Positions 53,432 through 63,482 of a DNA stretch of 64,000 nt are shown piece after piece. The stretch comes from Chaetoderma sp. LZ-2023a. Its lineage: Eukaryota; Mollusca; Caudofoveata; Chaetodermatida; Chaetodermatidae. Made by a program: the position numbers and the translations under genes. The notes below the pieces were generated by a model. That model searched no databases, was not told where the DNA came from, and worked only from the letters and a program-made list of their open reading frames with translations. The first letter of the stretch is position 1; each line of letters starts with the position of its first letter. Location: assembly GCA_034401795.1 (NCBI GenBank), contig CM067370.1:66771188-66835187 (forward strand). Direction: 5' to 3'.

Positions 53432-54879
53432 AACAAGAGGCCCAATGGGCCTGTATCGCTCATCTGGACCATAGGCATCTCAACTAGAATGGTCATTAAC
53501 AACAAGTAAAACTCTAATGAGCTGAGCAGACTTGTAACAAGAAAACAGAGGCCATGTTTCTTTATGTATCAACTTCTCTTGAAGAAACTTTAATGGCCCT
53601 TAGTCATCAATATCATATCTCCAAAATTTCGACCCAATCCGTTCAGTGGCTCAGGAGATGAAGTTGCTTTCATGAAAACCAGGCGATCCAAGATGGCCGC
53701 CCAACCATTCGGCAAATCAAGTTCCCTTGAATAAACTTGGTTCAGCTCGTGCCCTAAATGATATTTTATGACTTTTGAATCAATCGCTGAGTTTCGGCGA
53801 AGATTTTTAGGCATTTCTAAAAATCAGCCAGATCCAAGATGGCTGATTGGCTTCGTTTGAACAAACTTGAATCTGTACAACCAAAGGACGTTTCCTGACA
53901 AATATAATTGAAATCGGCCCAGTAGTCCTAGAAGATATTTTTAATTTCCCATTGCTTTAGTATGGCAGGAATTTGACAGGAAAATGATCCAAGATGGCCA
54001 CCAAACAGATTATCCGACAGTTTCGAAAATTGCAAGTTTGAGATCAGAATACCAAAAAGCACATTAAACCAATTTCAGCCTCAAAATCCATCAAATAAAA
54101 AAAACCATTATGGCCAACAAACGCACTATGTTTTGATTGACCCATGTCAGCCGATGTTTTTTGACGGATCAACTTCCCTTGAACAAACTTTAATGGCCTT
54201 ACCCCCTAACCATATCTGCCAAATTTCAGCCCGATCCCTTCAGTGGTTCTGGAGAAGTCGTTTTCGATAAAACTATGTCAATCAAGATGGCCGCCAAACC
54301 ATGGGACCAATCAAGTTCTCTTGAACAAGCTTTGATCAGCTCTTGCCCTAAATCATATTTCCTGGGGTTTGGTTCAATCCACCAAGCAGTTTCGGAGAAG
54401 ATTTTTAAAGACATTTCTAAAAACTGGCCAAAAATCAAGATGGCCACCGGCCAAATTGGCCGATCGGTTTCGTTTGAACAAACTTGAATCTCTACACGCT
54501 AAGAATGCTTCCTGCCAAATAATGGCCCTTAGTCCCTAATCATATCTGCCAAATTTCAGCACAATCCCTTCAGCGGTTCTGGAGGTCGTTTTCGCTAAAA
54601 CTACAATGTAGGTCAACCAAAATGGCCGCCAAACCATTTGACCAATCAAGTTAGTTCCTGGGGTTTGTTTCAATCCACCAAGCGGTATCGGAGAAGATTT
54701 TCAAAGACATTTCTAAAAACTGGTCAAAATTCAAGATGGCCACTGGCCAAATTGGCCGATCGGCTTTGTTTGAACAAACTTGAATCTCTATACCCTAAGG
54801 ATGCTTCCTCCCAAATATAATTGAAATCGGCCCAGCAGTTCTCGAGAAGACATTTTAAATTTCCCATTGCTTTAGTATG

Positions 54880-55045
54880 AAGGAAATTTCAATTTCCCTT
54901 TCTCCGAGATCTAACAATACTCACCATTCTATTACTTCTGATATACAGCTGGCCCTGACGGCTGGCTCTAGGACTATAGACTTAGAAAGCTTTACTGACT
55001 CCTTGGAACCGGGTACTCGGCCCCCAACTGCCGAGTACCCGTCTA
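54880..55045 (-). repeat. Left (3') inverted terminal repeat of DIRS copy C
   Basis: It contains 'caatactcaccattctatta', 'cttctgatatacagctgg', 'ctctaggactatagacttag' and 'ccgggtactcggc'. All are present in reverse complement in the right end at 58,230-58,393. By eye the arms are above 90% identical outside the outermost 35 bp, which differ as expected for the two distinct termini. Confidence 0.92.
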
Positions 55046-55126
55046 CCATGAAGCTCATATTATTTGCATAGCCACCAAACAAGAGAAACTCATGGCTTGC
55101 CTCCGTGGGGCTGGGAGGCTGGGTCC

Positions 55127-55228
55127 GTAATAGAATGGTGAGTATTGTTAGATCTCGGAGAAAGGGAAATTGAAATTTCCTTCATTCTCCTTCGATCAAT
55201 ACTCACCATTCTATTACTTCTGATATAC
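55127..55228 (-). repeat. Internal complementary region (ICR) of DIRS copy C
   Basis: Bases 55,127-55,182 are the exact complement of the left end reading inward to its last base. From 55,183 the sequence is the complement of the right end (cattctccttcgatcaatac against cattctccttctatcaatac). The join at 55,182/55,183 therefore records the circular junction of the two termini. Confidence 0.92.
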
Positions 55229-55728
55229 ACCAGATTTGGTCAGTAACCTGGTGTGAAGGGGCAAGCCATAACTGCTACTTTTGCCCCTTGGAGAAAGAGC
55301 TAGACTTAAACTTGACTAATGGAGACCTAAAAGGACCATCAAGTTAACGGAACCGAATCACATTCGCATCACTGCCCCCCCCCCCCCTTTTTTCTCCTAA
55401 GAAAAGGGAGAGAACTCACGAACATGCATCTCGCCTGAAAACACAAATATGCCAAGAGGGTTAACTGCTCTTTGCATATATTAGCCTGGGAATGAGCATG
55501 AATATATAAGATTAATGATCAAGATATATAGACATAATGCAAAACACTCTCAATCCTGAATTACCTCATGATATTTGGATTTCAGACCTGGAGCCTCCAA
55601 CCATTCACTTGTCCGGCCATCAGTGACACAATCTGGTTGATATCCTCTCGCTCGACCATGTCTGCTTCTTAATTCTTTCTTACAAATGCCAAAAAAGGAA
55701 GAAGAGCAGTGTGGTCATATAGCTATCG
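55229..55728. other. 3' non-coding region of DIRS copy C
   Basis: It includes a 13-C run followed by T's at about 55,375-55,395 and otherwise unremarkable sequence. It is equivalent to 46,489-47,070 in copy B. Confidence 0.55.
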
Positions 55729-55885
55729 TCTCAAAACAGCTAAAGCGAGTGGATTGGCGAAGCCTGACACATTCTTCATGTAGTAATCCGTGAAAGAGGA
55801 CTCACAGTGCCATTGTGCAACAGCCATGATGTCCTTAAATGGAACACCATTGTAAAATGGCGGAAGAGGCGGCTATTCCTCTAAC
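55728..55885 (-). pseudogene. DIRS tyrosine recombinase, C-terminal stub of copy C
   Basis: The minus strand encodes FYNGVPFKDIMAVAQWHCES then SFTDYYMKNVSGFANPLALA. It aligns with the end of the copy B recombinase (FNGVPVDDMSVAQWHCES...TDHYLRD) and keeps the catalytic Tyr region. Gag follows directly upstream, so an internal deletion of about 2.5 kb joins gag to this stub near 55,880-55,930. Confidence 0.82.
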
Positions 55886-55926
55886 ATCGTGCCCTTGCGC
55901 ATTGCACTTGGTGCCCAGTCGTAATC

Positions 55927-57200
55927 TCACGGGTAGTCTGAATGCATTCGGTGTACCTGAGCTTTGTCTACCAGTGCCGGGGCGGGGCCACCCGCTCCAG
56001 CACTCTGGACACCCAGTACCCAGTGGTCATCCTCGGTGGCCGACGGGACAACACCATACCTGTCGTATTCTCCCCGTGGAATACGACCCCTCGCCCGCAG
56101 CTCCATGGAGGCCGCAAGAAGCTGGCCCTTGTTCATGCGTTGTTTGCTATATATAGCATCAAGCAACACCATAAACCATGGATCCAGTCCAACAGACTGG
56201 ATCAGGGCTGCGGGCAAGATCCCCGTCCTAATCGATGCAACCGATGGACGGGGTACATCCTCCTCGTCCATGGTCGAAACCACAGATGGGTCCACCCTGG
56301 CTAGCCAAGCCAGAGCCTCAGACCAATCCGTCTCCGAGGAGGACACTCCCGTGAACACGTCACCCGTTGACATGTTCACGGCCCTACCAGCAACGGCCTC
56401 CCCGGCTAGGAGCCATTGCTGATATGCCAGGAACTCTGGTACAGTACGGTTCCGCCGCCACCCCATGGAACACACCAGTCCATGGAGTAGGCCTGTGTCG
56501 ACCCGTAGCGGTTGAGGAACCGTGGCCAAACACGGGCGCCAACGGCACCCCATGTCTGACCGCTGGACCAGGCGAGATAGGTGAGTACCATGCCTGGCCG
56601 GCCACACCCGTCACCGTGTTGACTGGCGGCAAACCAACCATCACGGGACCGGTGCCCGGTACCGGAGTGGCCTCAACCACGGGCGGAGCCGCTGCCTTGG
56701 CTTGCGCCAGGCCAGACAGATGGAGGACGGTTCCGTCCAGGACGGAATCGACATCCATGCTCTCCACCCGCGGCATCACAGGCTGCAGCACCCTCTCCTC
56801 CCATGCCTGACAGACCGGCCACCGCTACTGGACCACCCGGAGGTGGCCGCAGAGAGACAGAACCCATCAGGCCGGAGCCCGACGGGACTGCCAGGGGGCC
56901 ATACGAGACGGCTCCCTCGGTGGCCAGTCCAGAACCCTGTCCAAGGACAGGGTCCGAATCAAACATGGGGAGAGACTGCCTTACAACTTTTGGCAGCAGG
57001 GACGACACCAGCGTGGGCAGAACGCTATGCAAGACACCTTGCCTAGCCGGACCAAACCACGCCAGCGGTGCCATCTCTGCCACCTCCGGTTCTAGACGTG
57101 GAACGCCCCCACGGGCCGAAACGGACGCTCCACGATTTACTTTCGGACCACCTGACCCCCGCGTCAGACCCTGCCAAGTCCTTCTGGCAAGGAACTTAAG
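55927..57200 (-). pseudogene. Gag-like ORF of DIRS copy C, frameshifted
   Basis: Three frames cover one protein. Upstream (about 57,180-56,800) are ARRTWQGLTRGSGGPKVNRG, DPVLGQGSGLATEGAVSYGP and SLRPPPGGPVAVAGLSGMG. The middle (56,791-56,384) has MPRVESMDVDSVLDGTVLHL and TVTGVAGQAWYSPISPG. The end (56,600-55,927) has FLAYQQWLLAGEAVAGRAVN, IRTGILPAALIQSVGLDPWF and GRIPRGEYDRYGVVPSATED. Copy A shares the first two blocks and copy B the last. The frame changes may be few enough to reflect recent decay. Confidence 0.7.
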
Positions 57201-58393
57201 CATCATATCGACCGACCACACAGCGCAAACGTTACACCTACTGTCAAGACTACACTTAGTACAGTGGAAACAGACATGGTCCTTGCATAGAACCCGTACG
57301 ATATGTGGCACTCGACACATGATGGCGGGGCTGGCTTGGCCTATAAAAACCAAACCTACAATAAGCCAGCGGAACGAAACAAAAATGGAAGGCAGACAAT
57401 TAATTTTCAAATATTTTGACCATAAATTAACTGTCACCCTCCCGCACCCCACCCCGCAACGTTACAGCAAAGATCGCATTGATTATGACGACAAGAACGA
57501 AGCGGGCAATAAGACACCCATACACTGATCCTCGAGGATGTATAATGGAACCAGGAATCATATCGCATAGCATTTGGGGTATATTTACTAATAAATATAA
57601 ATTATACTTCTAACGAAGGCCAAAACGATATGTGAAGAAACAACAAAATGTAAACAAACTGCTGTAGCACACGGTAAAACCGCAGACCACACATCTAAAT
57701 CAAGAATTTTGAAACCACTGATCATTGCAAACAGATCGTGATAACACGCAAAACTTGAAAATTCCAGTTTTTCTGGTACCAATTAAAGTACGCAGCACCC
57801 AGAATCAGATGCGCGAATTAATGAAACATTTTCTTCACATAAACATCTGAGAAACACGGGTGTGACGTCAACCGCTCGGATCTTACGGAGAACGATGTCA
57901 GCCGATAATCGTGTTAAAACACCGATAAGCCAACACCTAATTTCACATCTGCCGATCGCCTGTTGGGGATTTAAAGGAAGGCGATCATCTGGCATATTTC
58001 GTTGTTAACACATGTTCCAGATTCTTTGGGGTTAGAAATTGGAACATGCGACATAGTCTTTTAACTATGGAATAACATGGAAATATACGACCTGGTTATC
58101 ATCGGAAGCGTCCATATTAATCCAAAATATCCTTTTGAGAACGCACAAGCTATCACAATTAATCACAGTAAAAAGACTTAGGCTTAAACAATCTTAAGAC
58201 TTTCCAACTGCAAAAAGCATGTATTCTCTTGTCGCTATGCAAACAAGAATGAGCTTCATGGTAGACGGGTACTCGGCAGTTGGGAGCCGAGTACCCGGTT
58301 CCAAGGAGTTGGTAAAGCTTTCTAAGTCTATAGTCCTAGAGCCAGCTGTATATCAGAAGTAATAGAATGGTGAGTATTGATAGAAGGAGAATG
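57201..58393 (-). mobile_element. 5' leader and right inverted terminal repeat of DIRS copy C
   Basis: The non-coding leader is homologous to 8,760-9,956 of copy A. The outer 58,230-58,393 is the inverted partner of 54,880-55,045. It contains the palindrome 'gggtactcggcagttgggag' then 'ccgagtaccc'. Confidence 0.82.
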
Positions 58394-59059
58394 GGAGCTT
58401 TTGGCAGGAAAATGATGCAAGATGGCCGCCAAAATGTTTATCCGACAGTTTTGAAAATTGCAAATTTGTGATCAGAATACCCAAAAACATATATAAAACC
58501 AATTTCAGCCTCAAAATCCATCAAATGAAAAATTCCAATATGGCCGCCAAACATGCTGTATTTTGATTGGCCCACTGTGGCCATGTTTTTTGACAGATCA
58601 ACTTCCCTTGAACAAACTTTAATGGCCCTTAGTTCCTAATCATATCTGCCAAATTTCCGCCCAATCCTTTCAGCGGTTCTGGAGAAGTCGTTTTCGCTAA
58701 ATCTAGGTCAATCAAAATGGCCGCCAAACCATTTGACCAATCAAGGTCCCTTGAACAAACTTGGTTCAGCTCTTGCCCTAGATCATATTTCAAGGGGTTT
58801 GCTTCAATCCACCAAGTGGTTTCGGAGATTTTTTAGACATTTCCTAAAATCGGCCGAAATCCAAGATAGCCACTGGCCAAACTGGCCGATCGGCTTCATT
58901 TGAACAAACTTGGATCCCTATGCCCTAAGGATACTTCTTGCCAAATATAATTGAAATCGGTCCAGTGGTTCTTGAGGTCGTTTAAAGAAAAGTTGACGGA
59001 CGGTCGGTCGCCATGCCGTAAGCTCACTTGCCCATTCTGGCCAGGTGAGCTAATGCAGA

Positions 59060-59850
59060 GAAAAATTCAAATATCATGGCCGCTTACCAAACGCTTACGT
59101 TAATCTTTATCAAATTCTCTGAGTAGCATCAGCATGTTGACCGTGAAACAACTTGGTCGCTCTAGACTTCATGGTTCTGGAGAACCAACAGTAGGAAGTG
59201 CAATAAAAATCCAAGATAGCTGCAAAACCTGTCATCAGCCATTGTAGAAGGTAACAAATTTGAATACAGAAGCCCAAATAAGACATGGCATGTATAATAT
59301 AACATGTGTATGCCAATTTCGATTTCACTATCAAAGTTTATCAAATAAAAAGTTCAAAATGTGCGCCCAACAACTCAAATCTTATTGGTCAAAGCTGGCC
59401 AGGTTTTGTCATGCATCATGTTCTCTTGAATAAGTTTGAACGGTCCTTAGTCCCAAATCATGCTGGCCCAACTTTGGTCCATTCCCTTAAGCGATTCAGA
59501 TCATTTTTGTGAAGAAAAGATGATCAAAGATGGCCATCAGACAAATTGGCCAATCAGATTCTCTTGAACTTGGTTCAGCTCTTCCCAAAACAAAGTTTCT
59601 CAAGATTCTCGTCAAATGACAAAGCAGTTTCAAAGATGGTCAAAGGTGTTTCTAAAAATCGTGCAAAAGCCAAGATGGCCACCAATCAATGAAATTTATA
59701 CGAACAATCTGGATCTATATGCTTCCTGACAAATTTTATTTAATCCGGCCCAGTGATTCTTGAAAAGTCCTTTTATGGCAGCCGATGTATGGATGGATGA
59801 CTGGCGGTCACTGTGGTATAATCTCACTTGGCCTTTAAGACCAGGTCTGC
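59060..59850 (+). repeat. Second, diverged AAGATGGCCGCC-type repeat copy
   Basis: It starts just after the first copy's end, with 'tcatggccgcttaccaaacg', 'caaagatggccatcagacaa', 'ccaagatggccaccaatcaa' and 'aatccggcccagtgattctt', and ends in a GGATGGATGACTGGCGG run and 'ctcacttggcctttaagacc' then 'aggt'. It is more eroded than the first copy. Confidence 0.75.
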
Positions 59851-60553
59851 CAAAAAATAGTTACGGTTTCTTCTGACTTCAGGGAAACATGATTTCAAGT
59901 CAGTTAAAGTTGACCAAACTTTCAGACCAAGATCCATTTCTAGCTATGCCCAGCCCATTTTGAAGTAAGATATGTCCACTTTTTTGCATGTGTTGGGAGC
60001 GATTTATAAACTTTGAACCCTGAATTCCCCGAATCGTATTTTCAAGGTAACTAACTATACAGGTAGGCTTTTGAATATTTTGAAAGAAATTTGACTGGGT
60101 GCTGTAAACAAAATGTTTATTAAATTGTAAATCCACTGAAGACACATGCAATTCGTCCACTTGACATATTTTTCCAGCTTCATGACTGAGTATTCGCTGT
60201 CAATTATGGTAGTGACGTCAACCTACATGTGACATAATTAATTATGACATCATATACTTGAGTGACATAGCCGATTAATACATTGTTTTATGAATAAATT
60301 ATATGAACCAAAGAAAGAAAAAGATTACATTCAAGTTGATGTTGCATTATCCATGAATGAATAACAGCATTTAATTAAACATGATCACATTTTCAGTTTG
60401 GCCTTTCACTGACATGCTTGTGTAATATAGAGATTATCCTAAACTAGCACATGAAAAACTCATCATTTATCAGGAATAAAGAGAGATCAGAAATATCACC
60501 AACATCCAGCGGAATATTTTAAATGTACAGGGAGAAAAAATATTTATTTAACA
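59851..60553. other. Unclassified AT-rich spacer
   Basis: A minus-strand frame of 86 codons (59,900-60,160) is unrecognised. A TGACGTCA-like 'gtgacgtcaacc' occurs near 60,211. Nothing else was seen. Confidence 0.4.
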
Positions 60554-60557
60554 CTAA

Positions 60558-60759
60558 CCCTTTAATTTATTCAAGAAAATTTCAATTTTCTCATAGAAAA
60601 TGTCCATTTGCACACCAAGAGAAGACTATTTTTGAAAATTTACCGCTGGAATGACTGGCTCAGTTATCAAGCCAGCTATTCCAGTGGTAAATTTTCAAAA
60701 ATAGTCTTCTTTCAAGACCACTACAGAAGGCGTTTTTGGCTGACATGAGTGTTAAAGGG
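60558..60759. mobile_element. piggyBac-type MITE, 202 bp, with the shared hairpin
   Basis: The ends are CCCTTTAA on the left and CCCTTTAA read from the right, flanked by CTAA (60,554-60,557) and TTAA (60,760-60,763). A TTAA target and CCYTTT ends are the piggyBac signature. The interior is dominated by the palindrome at 60,620-60,712 ('agaagactatttttgaaaat' ... 'attttcaaaaatagtcttct'). Confidence 0.75.
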
Positions 60760-60959
60760 TTAATTGTAGGTTGCATTATATTAAAGCAGAGTACTCAAAT
60801 TTAATCTTTTGCAGGCCCCACTGATCTATGATAACTTTGTTGACATTTCTTAACGACCTGACTAAATTAGTCAAAATCCGAACCAAATTACTAACCAAAA
60901 TTGAACAAAATCTTTTTCATTAATAGTAAAATAGCATACTTTAGTAAAAATAATCAATG

Positions 60960-62312
60960 AAGAAATCTCTCCCCCCCCTTAGTGTTAATCCCTGTATCGC
61001 TCACCATGAACATGTGGAACATAGGCATTTCAACTAGAAAGGTCATCGATTTTATGTAGAAGACTAAGGTTTTGACCAGAACCACAATGTGTCGTACCGA
61101 ATCTGCTTAAAATCAGCCTAGCAGTTCTCGAGGCGATATTTTCAATTTCCCCTTGCTTTAATATGGGCAGTTTTTGGCGGTAACCAATCCCTTATTTCCG
61201 ACAGTTTCGAAAGTCACAAATTTGAAATCAGCATATCCAAAAACATATATAAAATCCGTTTCGGATAATAAATCCATCCAATAAAAAAGCCAATATGACT
61301 GCCAAACACGCTACATTTTCATTGGTCTACGGCAGCCTTTTTTGTGATGCATTAACTTCCTTTGAACAAGGCTTAATGGCCCTTAATGCCTAAGCATATT
61401 TCCCAAATTTCAGTTCGATCCACTAAGCGGTTTTGGAGTTGTTTTCGCGAAAACTAGGTCATCCAAGATGTCTGCCGAAACATTTGGCCAATCAAATTCC
61501 CTTGAACAAACTTTGTTCAGCTGTTGGTTAATTTGAATCTATCCCCTCAGCCGGTTTAGACATTTCTAAAAAATCAGCCAAAATCCAAGATGTCTGCCAA
61601 ACACATGGGCTGATCAGCTCTGTTTGAACAAACTTAGATCTCATATCCTAAGGATGCTTCCTGCCAAATATAACTGAAATCGGCCCAGTGGTTTTAAATT
61701 TCCTCTTGCTTTAGTATGGGATTTTTTGATGGCTGAGATTTTCGAATGTGGAAATTTGAAATCAGCGTATCCAAAAAAATACATAATACCCAATTTGATT
61801 TCAAAATCCACCAGAATAAAAAAATGTAATATTATCCCCAAACACACTACATTTTGATTGGTCTACATCAACCATGTTTTTTTACTTATCAACTTCCCGT
61901 GAACAAACTTTATTAGCCCTTAGTCCCTGAATTATATTGTCAAAAATTTTGACCCGATCCGTTCAGCGGTTCTCGAGAAGTTGGTTTCGAGAAAATAGGT
62001 CACCGAAGACAGTCAACAAACCAATAGGACAATAAAGTTCACTTGAATAAACTTGGTTCGGCTCTTACCCTAGATGATATTTTCGAAGTTTTGAAACGTT
62101 TCAAAAATTGGCCAAAATCTAAGATGGCCCCAGCCAAATTGGCTGATCCGCTTCGTTTGAACAAACTTTGATCTCCATGCTTCCTGCCAAATATAATTGA
62201 AATCGGCTCAGTGGTTCTTCAGAAGTCGTTTAAAGGAAAAGTTGACGGATGGACAGACAACGGATGGTCGCCATGGCATAAGCTCTCTTAGCCTTTCAGG
62301 CGAGGTGAGCCA
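60960..62312 (+). repeat. Third AAGATGGCCGCC-type repeat copy
   Basis: It starts near 'ccctgtatcgctcaccatga' (60,990) with 'aacataggcatttcaactag', as at 53,470. It repeats the modules 'aacttcctttgaacaaggct' (61,349) and 'aacttcccgtgaacaaactt' (61,890), and ends 'ggtcgccatggcataagctc', 'ttagcctttcaggcgaggtg' then 'agcc'. It is more diverged (aagatgtctgcc variants). No protein. Confidence 0.78.
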
Positions 62313-62750
62313 ATAATGAAGTGTGCCACCCCTGTGGACAACACACAGACAGATGGTTGGACACTGGACAGGGATGATCGCTATAGCTCAGCTGGCTGAC
62401 AAGTGACCCAAGCTAAACCCCCAGATCTAGTTCAGATCAAATGCTAGATCTATGGATAGCATGGTAACTATTGGTCCGATTTGGATAAAATTTCAGCACA
62501 TGACAGTTGCTGATGATTCCCCATCTTTGATCAAAAGAAAAACAATAAAAAAATTTGGAAGATTAAAAATAAATGCAAAATGTGACATAAACGGGAGAGT
62601 GAGGGTCTGCGATCTCTGATTGCTCATGTTTAATTAGGATTTAAGCGATATGTTTGACTGATCAACAGCATTTTAAGCTATGACTCGCAACTAGTATAAG
62701 TTAATCTGTCTGTCAAATTTTTGGTATTTCTGACAGAAACTAAGTTGCAA
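62313..62750. other. Unclassified spacer
   Basis: It contains 'ccagatctagttcagatcaa' then 'atgctagatct' near-palindromic words at about 62,420-62,455. No gene is seen. Confidence 0.4.
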
Positions 62751-62751
62751 G

Positions 62752-63482
62752 TACAGCATGTATGCAAACCTGCAGATTTCGGGAAATCTCGGAACCTATT
62801 TTTAGGTTCCATGGTTTTTGTCACTGGGAACCCATCGGAACCTTTTTTTCGGTTCCGCATGTATACTACTCTGGGAACCATTTTCGTGTACTAGAATAGA
62901 AATAAATTTAAAAAAAGGCATCAGGGCGCTTCAGAAATTAATGGCTCTTGACCGTACTGTACACATATGTTCAATTTGTGTAAGCAGTTCTTGAATTGTA
63001 TCTCTCAAGTTCAGATAATGATCTTAAATAAACTGCTGAATAATCTTATTCTCATACGCATTGACATGTATTCAGGTTATTTGTTTATAATAAATTAATC
63101 ATGAACAGATTATATTAAATATACAATTGAAATCCGTTGAATTCCACAATTATCTGAATTTTCACGGCAGCCCAATTACCTCCCCTTCTGCTACTCTCTA
63201 GCATTCGTCAAAATACACGTCGGCAAACTTCAAAAAGTAGATCTATCGATCTGGTCATGTCGGAAAATTATCGTTTAGTTCTGATTTTGTTGTCGAAAGA
63301 AGGTTGTTCATTGAAACTACGGTATGTTTGATCAATACATGATACAATTTTAATTTAGTAATGTTGTGATCAAACCACACTGGGAAACATTTTTTCGGTA
63401 CCGTGTTTTCGTACGCTCGGAACCGACACAGAAATGGAACGGGCGTTACTGTGAAATCTGCAGGCTTGTGTTTGCATTGGTT
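62752..63482. mobile_element. Putative terminal-inverted-repeat element, about 0.73 kb
   Basis: The left end 'gcaaacctgcagatttcggg' (62,763) and the right end, read inward, 'gcaaacacaagcctgcagat' then 'ttcac' share the core cctgcagatttc. Both are followed internally by GGAACC/GGTTCC-rich sequence. No target duplication was identified and no coding region is present, so boundaries are tentative. Confidence 0.5.

Larger units (their letters stand above)
54880..58393 (-). mobile_element. DIRS-like retrotransposon copy C: complete ends, internally deleted (3.5 kb)
   Basis: Both termini are defined by the internal complementary region: the left end begins aaggaaatttcaatttccct (54,880) and the right end finishes gtattgatagaaggagaatg (58,393). 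The 54,915-55,045 segment is the inverted copy of 58,230-58,375. Coding content is only gag (about 57,200-55,920) and the last 50 codons of the recombinase (55,730-55,880); RT, RNase H and most of the recombinase are missing. It sits inside a plus-strand AAGATGGCCGCC repeat that resumes without added bases, so no target duplication is visible. It is probably non-autonomous. Confidence 0.9.
53432..59053 (+). repeat. 'AAGATGGCCGCC' interspersed repeat, about 2.1 kb, split by DIRS copy C
   Basis: It starts aacaagaggcccaatgggcc (a short hairpin) then tgtatcgctcatctgg, and ends ctcacttgcccattctggcc then aggtgagctaa (a second hairpin). In between are internal modules of about 600 bp that repeat: 'cttgaacaaactttaatggc' words at about 53,572, 54,170 and 58,608, 'ttcagcggttctggagaagt', 'attgaaatcggcccag' and many AAGATGGCCGCC motifs. 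Bases 53,432-54,879 and 58,394-59,053 form one copy once the DIRS insertion is ignored. No protein is encoded. Its class is not certain; Helentron/HINE-like or another non-autonomous type is possible. Confidence 0.82.

Noticed and set aside
56367-57528. Plus-strand open frames of 147 and 241 codons
   Set aside because: Same situation as copy A: antisense to gag of DIRS copy C, not supported by any domain.
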